From contig CBDCSK010000008.1 in the NCBI GenBank assembly GCA_965221605.1, forward strand, positions 62,001-126,000: DNA of 64,000 nt, in the 5' to 3' direction. The DNA comes from Aldehydirespirator sp965221605 (GTDB lineage: Bacteria > Actinomycetota > Acidimicrobiia > Acidimicrobiales > Aldehydirespiratoraceae). Shown in pieces: positions 59,346-64,000 of this stretch. A program made the position numbers and the translations under genes. Within the stretch, counting starts at the first letter, position 1, and the number at the start of each line of letters is the position of its first letter. Under the pieces are notes generated by a model. That model was not told the origin of the DNA. It saw nothing but the letters and a program-made list of their open reading frames with translations, and searched no databases.

Positions 59346-60555
59346 CGCCTCCCCGCGTGTCGAGGTCGTGCTGGGCCTGGACGCGGGCACCACCTCGGCC
59401 AAGGCCGTCGTCGTGCACCGGTCGGGCCGGATCCTGGCCACCGTCGGATCGGATCCGATCACCACCTGCTCGACGCTGGCCGGCGGCAGCGAGCAGGACC
59501 CCGACGAGATCTGGCGGGCCGTGGCCGCCGCGGGCAGGAGTGCGGTCGGCGCGCTCGACCGGGGGACCACGGTGGCCGCTCTGGCCGTGGCCGCCCAGAG
59601 CGGCTCGGTGATCCCGGTGCCGCCCAGCGGCCGCGTCACCAGGGCCATCACCTGGATGGACACCCGATCCCGGGCGGTGGTGGAGAGTTGGCCCCACGAG
59701 GTCGCCGAGCGGATCAGGGCTGTCAGCGGCTGGGCGCCCGCGCCGGGGGCCGGCCTGCCGACCATCGCCTGGCTGCAGGCGGCCGGTCCCGACCCGAGCG
59801 GGGAGGGGAGTCCGGGCCCCGTGGACCGCTGGGCCTCGGTGGACGACTACCTCATGTCCCGCCTGACCGGGCGGTGGGCCACCAACCCGTCCAACGCGTC
59901 CGGGATGCAGCTGATGGATGTCGGAGCCCGCACCTGGAGCCCGGAGCTGTTCCGCATCGCCGGCATCGATCAGGACGCGTTGTCGCCGATCCGGGAGTCC
60001 GGCACGGTCGCAGGCGCGCTGACAGGCGACACCGCGGCTGAGCTGGGCCTGGAGGCCGGCACTCCGGTTGTGGTCGGCGGCCACGACCAGGCCTGCGCGG
60101 CCCTGGGGCTCGGTGTGGCCGACCCTGGCGACCTGTTCCTGTCGGCCGGCACCGCGTGGGTCTTGACCCTGGTCACCGACCGCGCCGACGTCGCCGCCCT
60201 GCCCTCCAGTCTGAACCTCAGCCCCCACGTGGTGCCTGGGCGCTGGACCGCGTCGCAGAATCTCGGCGGTCTGGGGGCACTGCTGGCCGACACACCCCCG
60301 GCAAGGATGCGAACCGCATTCAAGACCTGTGCCCACAAGGTGCGCCGGGCCCTCGACGGGGCGGGCGAACTCGCAGGCGGCGGCGAGTTGGTCATGGTGG
60401 GAGGCGGGACCCGGTTCGACGAACTCGTCGAGGTGATCGCGTCCAGCATCGACCGGACAGTGGTTCCGCGGCCCGATGCCAGTCTGGCGGCCGTCGGCGC
60501 GGTCCGGCTGGCCGGGGCGGCCCTAGGGTGGGCGCCCTTGGGAGACACACCGTGA
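59338..60555 (+). CDS. FGGY-family carbohydrate kinase
   Basis: This 405-residue protein starts VVLGLDAGTTSAKAVVVHRSGRI, the phosphate-binding loop of FGGY kinases, and has ITWMDTRS (substrate Asp region), WASVDDYLMSRLTGR, VVVGGHDQACAALGLG with catalytic Asp near 242, and GGELVMVGGGTR for the adenine site. The length is shorter than the family's usual 480-500 residues. It phosphorylates a sugar or polyol, substrate unknown. Its ATG overlaps the AAA stop, and its own stop overlaps the next gene, so the three are co-translated. Confidence 0.85.
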   Translation: MSDASPRVEVVLGLDAGTTSAKAVVVHRSGRILATVGSDPITTCSTLAGGSEQDPDEIWRAVAAAGRSAVGALDRGTTVAALAVAAQSGSVIPVPPSGRVTRAITWMDTRSRAVVESWPHEVAERIRAVSGWAPAPGAGLPTIAWLQAAGPDPSGEGSPGPVDRWASVDDYLMSRLTGRWATNPSNASGMQLMDVGARTWSPELFRIAGIDQDALSPIRESGTVAGALTGDTAAELGLEAGTPVVVGGHDQACAALGLGVADPGDLFLSAGTAWVLTLVTDRADVAALPSSLNLSPHVVPGRWTASQNLGGLGALLADTPPARMRTAFKTCAHKVRRALDGAGELAGGGELVMVGGGTRFDELVEVIASSIDRTVVPRPDASLAAVGAVRLAGAALGWAPLGDTP

Positions 60556-61559
60556 CCGGACCAGTCGTCGCCATCACCATCGGGCGGTCGCACTACCGGC
60601 GGATGTTCAGCGCCGCGGCCCTCGATGACCTCGCGGCCGCCGCCGAGATCGTGCACCATGACGGCGACGAACCGGCGGCCAAGCCGGACCTGCTGGCCGT
60701 CCTGGCCGGAGCCGACGCCTGCATCACCGGCTGGGGAGTGGCCCAGCTCGACGCCGACGTGGTGGCCGCTGCTCCCCGGCTGGGGCACATGGCCCACATG
60801 GGCGGCAGCGTCAAGCGCTTCGTGTCCGGCGCAGTGTGGAACCGGGGCATCAGAGTCACCAGCGCCGCCGTCACCCTGGCCCGGGACGTGGCCGAGACCA
60901 CTCTCGGGTTGATGATCGTGGGCCGCAAACGGATCTGGCCCCTCGGACACCACGTGCGCGACGGCGGCTGGCGGGACAGTTCAGCCTGGGACAAATGGGA
61001 CGCCCGGGAGCTTCACCGCTCGACGGTGGGCCTGGTCGGCGCGGGCAACGTCGGCCGCCACGTGATCGAGTTGCTCGCTCCCTTCTCGGTGACGATCCTG
61101 GTCGCCGATCCGTACCTCAGCGACGACGACGCGGAGTCGCTCGGTGTGGAAAGGGTCGGGCTCGCCGAACTGATGGAACGCAGCGATGTCGTATCGGTCC
61201 ATGCCCCGGACACCGCCCAGACCCGGCACATGGTCGGCGCCGACGAGTTGAGCCGGCTCGGTGACGGCGCCGTGCTGATCAACACCGCCCGGGGCAGCAT
61301 CATCGACGAGGCCGCCCTCATCGAGGAGCTGGCCACCGGCCGCATCTTCGCCTTCCTCGATGTGACCGACCCCGAGCCCCCGGCTCCCGACAGCCCACTC
61401 CGGCGCTTGGAGAACGTGGTCGTCACCCCCCATATCGCGGGCTGCATCGACAACTGCCATCGCATGGGAGAGATGGCCGTCGAGGAGGTCTGCCGCTACC
61501 TGGCCGGCCGGCCGGCCATCAACGAGATCCGGCCCGACATGTTCGACCGGATCGCCTGA
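60552..61559 (+). CDS. D-2-hydroxyacid dehydrogenase (NAD-binding)
   Basis: This 335-residue protein has a variable N-terminal substrate domain and the D-isomer 2-hydroxyacid dehydrogenase core: VGLVGAGNVGRHVIELL (NAD Rossmann loop), VVSVHAPDTAQTRHMVG, VLINTARGSIIDEAALI with catalytic Arg, the Asp/Glu in DVTDPEPPAPDSPL, and VVVTPHIAGC with the proton-transfer His. It would interconvert a 2-hydroxy acid and a 2-keto acid. GTG 60552 overlaps the kinase stop (GTGA). Confidence 0.9.
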   Translation: MTGPVVAITIGRSHYRRMFSAAALDDLAAAAEIVHHDGDEPAAKPDLLAVLAGADACITGWGVAQLDADVVAAAPRLGHMAHMGGSVKRFVSGAVWNRGIRVTSAAVTLARDVAETTLGLMIVGRKRIWPLGHHVRDGGWRDSSAWDKWDARELHRSTVGLVGAGNVGRHVIELLAPFSVTILVADPYLSDDDAESLGVERVGLAELMERSDVVSVHAPDTAQTRHMVGADELSRLGDGAVLINTARGSIIDEAALIEELATGRIFAFLDVTDPEPPAPDSPLRRLENVVVTPHIAGCIDNCHRMGEMAVEEVCRYLAGRPAINEIRPDMFDRIA

Positions 61560-61588
61560 GAGGCCTCCGGCCCGACGGGTCTTGCCTG

Positions 61589-62368
61589 TCAGCTGAGGAC
61601 GAGGCCGCCGTCGACCTCGATGGCCTGGCCGGTGAGGTAGCGGGCGTCGTCGCTGGCCAGGAAGGCCACCACCCCGGCGATCTCCTCCGGACGGGCCAGC
61701 CGCTTGAGCGCGGTGTCGTTGGCTCGCATGTCGAGCCACTCATCAGCGGTCATGTCGAGGGTGGCGCCGACCTCGCCGGCCACCTTGCGGACCATGTCGG
61801 TCAAGGTGTTGCCCGCGCACACCGCGTTGACGGTGATGCCGTGGGGTCCCAGCTCCATCGCGGCCGAGCGGGTGATCCCCACCACCCCGCTCTTGGTGCC
61901 CGAGTACTCCGCCGAGTAGGGCCAGCTCGTCTTGGCCGCCATGGAGGCGATGTTGATGATCGAGCCCCGGCCCTGAGTCGTCATCACGGGCGCGGCCAGG
62001 CTGTTGGAGACGAGGACCCCGGTCAGGTTGACGGCCACGATGTCCTCCCACCGGTCGAGCGGGATCTGGGACAGGGGCCCGCCGACGTAGATGCCGGCAC
62101 AGGCCACGAGCACGTCGATACGCCCCCAGGCCCCCTTGACGATCTCGAATGCGCCGTGCTGGTCGGCCCGCGAGCGCACGTCGCAGGGCAGCGCCAGCGC
62201 CTCGACCCCGGCGGCCCGGGCCGCGGCGGCGGTGGCCTCGTTGTCGGCGTCGTTGATGTCGAGACAGGCGACCCAGGCCCCCTCGGCGGCGAACCGCCGC
62301 GCCGTGGCCGCCCCGATCCCGGTAGCCGACCCGGTGATCACCACCACCTGGTTCTCGAACCGTCTCAC
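61589..62368 (-). CDS. Short-chain dehydrogenase/reductase (SDR)
   Basis: This 259-residue classical SDR has VVVITGSATGIGAATARRFAAEG, VACLDIND (Asp, so NAD preferred), VACAGIYVGG, catalytic Ser in INIASMAA and Tyr-x3-Lys in YSGTKSG, and the C-terminal AIEVDGGLVLS. GTG 62368 has a TAGGGT box exactly 6 nt upstream. It is convergent with the dehydrogenase gene. It may complete the local pathway on a hydroxy group. Reaction unknown. Confidence 0.85.
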   Translation of the reverse strand: MRRFENQVVVITGSATGIGAATARRFAAEGAWVACLDINDADNEATAAAARAAGVEALALPCDVRSRADQHGAFEIVKGAWGRIDVLVACAGIYVGGPLSQIPLDRWEDIVAVNLTGVLVSNSLAAPVMTTQGRGSIINIASMAAKTSWPYSAEYSGTKSGVVGITRSAAMELGPHGITVNAVCAGNTLTDMVRKVAGEVGATLDMTADEWLDMRANDTALKRLARPEEIAGVVAFLASDDARYLTGQAIEVDGGLVLS

Positions 62369-62374
62369 CGTCTG

Positions 62375-62380
62375 ACCCTA
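62375..62380 (-). promoter_or_regulatory. -10 box for SDR gene
   Basis: TAGGGT on the minus strand lies 6 nt before the GTG at 62368. Confidence 0.5.
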
Positions 62381-62651
62381 CCAACGCGACCAAGCTCCGC
62401 TCCTCGTCCGAGCCACATCCGTGGTCCCTGCGGCCGTGCCCGACTAGTGAAAGCACGCTTGCCTTATCCCGCGAATGAGGAAAGCAACAGGGCGATTGCT
62501 TTACTTGTGCCGCCCATGCAACCGGGGCTGGGCCTCATTCGGGGTAGAGCGCTGGGGCGTCCGTCCTATTGGCATGGCAGGCTTCGGTTCCCGTTCGGGC
62601 GAGGTGGGCCGTTCCGCGCGGCGCCGCATATCGGATGCTAGGAAGACACGT

Positions 62652-62729
62652 ATGCCACGAGGGCGCTCCAAGAAGGCTCAGACTGCGAGCTTCGAGATGC
62701 TCGGGTTCGGCAAGGACGGCGAGCCATGA
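62652..62729 (+). CDS. Small ORF (25 aa) coupled to HepT
   Basis: This 25-residue ORF (basic start, hydrophobic patch SFEMLGFGKDG) has a good AGGAAG ribosome-binding site 6 nt before its ATG and overlaps the HepT ATG (ATGA). The frame is open further upstream to 62475, but only the shorter form has a ribosome-binding site. It may be a leader peptide controlling the pair or a small accessory of it. No family known. The region 62369-62651 shows nothing else. Confidence 0.5.
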   Translation: MPRGRSKKAQTASFEMLGFGKDGEP

Positions 62730-63148
62730 GACTCGACACGGAGTTCCTGGAACGCTGCATCGTGACCTTGGAGGCGGCGCTCGACCGGATCAGGTCGGCC
62801 ACTGCCGGCGATGTTGCCTACGACATCCTCCGGGCGGCTTGCGTGAAGGAGTTCGAGATCATCCAGGAGCAGTGCGGGAGCCTGCTCAAGAAGCGGCTAC
62901 GGCCCTACTTCGCCTCGAACCAGCAGGCGGACGTACTGGCGTTCAAGCCGATCTTCCGCCACGCGGCACAGAACGGCCTGATCACCGTCGAGGAGTGCGA
63001 GCGCTGGCTGGAGTATCGCGACCACCGCAACCAGACCGCGCATATGTACGGCGAAGTCTTCGCGGAGGCCACGCTGAAGCTCCTGCCCCGGTTCGTGGCC
63101 GACGCCCGGCATCTCGCCGCGACCATCGCGGAACCGTTCGATGACTGA
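62726..63148 (+). CDS. hepT: HepT-like HEPN toxin (RX4HXY)
   Basis: This 140-residue helical HEPN protein carries the active-site motif RNQTAHMY (near residues 91-98; R-x4-H-x-Y) of HepT toxins in HEPN-MNT (type VII) toxin-antitoxin systems. The rest matches the nucleotidyltransferase substrate-binding family (HI0074-like). HepT cuts tRNA, and MntA silences it by adding AMP groups at the Tyr of this motif. Its end overlaps the MntA start by 8 nt. The symbol is assigned by motif and partner. Confidence 0.85.
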   Translation: MRLDTEFLERCIVTLEAALDRIRSATAGDVAYDILRAACVKEFEIIQEQCGSLLKKRLRPYFASNQQADVLAFKPIFRHAAQNGLITVEECERWLEYRDHRNQTAHMYGEVFAEATLKLLPRFVADARHLAATIAEPFDD

Positions 63149-63449
63149 GCGCTTGGACCTGCCCGATCGCTACCGCCGCCAAGTTGAAGCGCTGCTGGCC
63201 GAGCATGTCCCCGACGCCGAGGTCTGGGCCTACGGAAGCCGCGTCAAGGGGCAGAGTCGCCCCGCCAGCGACCTGGACCTGGTGCTGCGCGGCCCCAACT
63301 TGGAGCGGATCCCAGCCCGACAGTTGGCTGACCTGGAAGAGGGCCTCGAGGAGTCCAACATCCCCATACTTGTCCAAGCCCACGACTGGGCCAGACTCCC
63401 GACAAGCTTCCACAAACAAATCAAGAAGCAGTATGTAGTCCTCCGCTGA
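63141..63449 (+). CDS. mntA: MntA-like minimal nucleotidyltransferase antitoxin
   Basis: This 102-residue protein has the minimal nucleotidyltransferase motif GSRVKGQSRPASDLDLVL (near 34-51), that is GS-x10-D-x-D, as in MntA, with a later acidic residue region (LEEGLEESNIPILVQAHDW) around the third acid. It should adenylylate the partner HepT and so neutralise it. The gene starts within the HepT coding end (8-nt overlap), which is the usual order HepT then MntA. Confidence 0.85.
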   Translation: MTERLDLPDRYRRQVEALLAEHVPDAEVWAYGSRVKGQSRPASDLDLVLRGPNLERIPARQLADLEEGLEESNIPILVQAHDWARLPTSFHKQIKKQYVVLR

Positions 63450-63804
63450 CCACCAGCGGGACCACCAGCGGCGCTGCCTCGTCATCCTGAACTCGTGGAG
63501 CAGATCAAGGCTGATCGCGCCGACCCGACTAGCGCGGTTCGCTCGAGGGCTCGCAGACCCCGCTGACGCTCCATGTCCCGAGTCGACTCAGGACACGAGG
63601 AGCGGGCGGGCGCTGCGGTTGCTTCGTCCCGTCGGTCGATCTGTCGGATGGCATCGACTGCGGCGCGGCCTGCCTCTGGGTCTTTGGTGGGCATGTGCGG
63701 GCGCGCGACCGTGGATTGGTCACCGACGGCTCCGAGCAGCCGAATGACGAAGTGATCAGCGAGCGACTTGCAGGATGTCGACTGGCTGGTCGGTGCCTGC
63801 GGGC
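63450..63804. other. Non-coding stretch between toxin-antitoxin pair and R-subunit gene
   Basis: About 355 nt contain no convincing gene. Several short minus-strand frames (63482-63723) lack recognised domains. The palindrome at 63574-63595 resembles paired IS630-B ends. Confidence 0.5.
63574..63595. repeat. Palindrome resembling two head-to-head IS630-B termini
   Basis: TGTCCCGAGTC followed directly by GACTCAGGACA is an 11-bp inverted repeat with one mismatch. The right arm plus the next base, GACTCAGGACAC, is identical to the 12-nt end of IS630-B (19265-19276). It may be a scar of excised or joined ends. Confidence 0.4.
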
Positions 63805-64000
63805 TCAGGTGTTGAGGGGAAGTGCTGGCTGCTTGTGGGCTTCGATCGCGTCGAAGATGTCGCGTAGCAGGCCGGAGAAGACGATCTCCTGGAAGTCAGG
63901 ATCGTTGAGGCAGCGGGTGACGAGGGCGTCGTTCCCGGCCATCCGGTCGACCATGAGCCTCTGAAGCTCGGGCCGGATGCCGAGGCTGAACTTCTCGAAG
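63805..64000 (-). CDS. C-terminus of type I restriction R-subunit-like protein (partial)
   Basis: The last 65 residues of a protein cut by the right edge read FEKFSLGIRPELQRLMVDRMAGNDALVTRCLNDPDF then QEIVFSGLLRDIFDAIEAHKQP. This resembles the helical C-terminal end seen in HsdR-like subunits of type I restriction systems, where a similar RM-x-ND and LND-x-EFQ pattern occurs. The assignment rests on this short piece only, so it is tentative. If right, it puts the HepT-MntA pair beside a restriction-modification system. Confidence 0.45.
   Translation of the reverse strand, partial: FEKFSLGIRPELQRLMVDRMAGNDALVTRCLNDPDFQEIVFSGLLRDIFDAIEAHKQPALPLNT

Noticed and set aside
62475..62651. 84-residue version of the small ORF before HepT
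   Set aside because: There is no ribosome-binding site at its ATG and the extra residues lack protein-like pattern; the 25-residue form has a good site.
1..64000. CRISPR array, tRNA or rRNA genes
   Set aside because: No regularly spaced direct repeats, cloverleaf-type sequence or rRNA motif was recognised on reading.

Overview
The window is GC-rich DNA (roughly two thirds G+C by eye) with dense gene packing, many GTG starts and ATGA/GTGA overlaps. It encodes a mycothiol-conjugate amidase (Mca), NucS/EndoMS, several F420-type (LLM) oxidoreductases, a DUF222/HNH 13E12-type protein and repeated -10 boxes placed 6-7 nt from start codons. Together these point to an actinobacterium. The catabolic mix (Rieske oxygenases, P450, family III CoA-transferase, many SDRs and LLM enzymes) resembles Acidimicrobiia, but that placement is inference. 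No rRNA, tRNA or CRISPR array was recognised.

Region 1 (1-9.9 kb) is a catabolic block: a branched-chain-amino-acid-type ABC importer (livF partial, G, M, H, K) on the minus strand, then a PPOX protein, an alpha/beta hydrolase, a cupin, an LLM oxidoreductase and three Rieske non-haem oxygenase components on the plus strand. Region 2 (9.9-21.4 kb) is an accessory island. It holds a perfect actinobacterial LexA box and a cluster of DnaA-box-like repeats before a small gene, a degenerate ISL3 element between two convergent genes (one DUF3800), a methyltransferase/AlkB gene pair, a broken IS982, two IS630 elements abutting at one TA, and an IS3 remnant inside a broken tyrosine integrase.

Region 3 (21.4-37.6 kb) carries an AAA/DUF4143 protein, a haem-oxygenase-like di-iron protein, hydrolases, an amidohydrolase, a CMD/VOC pair, an SDR and P450, an ABC-2 exporter, a Nudix/CoA-transferase operon, a SnoaL-like protein, a membrane protein and an HNH protein. 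Region 4 (37.8-55.5 kb) is more housekeeping: a ParC/ParE-like topoisomerase, a RecB-like nuclease, ParA, an SLC41/MgtE channel with a PhoU/RCK partner, mca, a thermonuclease, VanW and NucS. Region 5 (55.6-62.4 kb) is a second metabolic cluster: SDR, LLM enzyme, DhnA/LsrF-type aldolase, a palindrome-preceded AAA ATPase, an FGGY kinase and a 2-hydroxyacid dehydrogenase. Region 6 (62.6-64 kb) holds a HepT-MntA toxin-antitoxin pair behind a coupled 25-residue ORF, and the C-terminus of what looks like a type I restriction R subunit, so a defence island probably begins at the right edge.

Most start sites fall into two classes: a TANNNT-like box 6-7 nt before the start codon (probable leaderless transcripts), or a clear Shine-Dalgarno, mostly for genes with a leader or inside operons.
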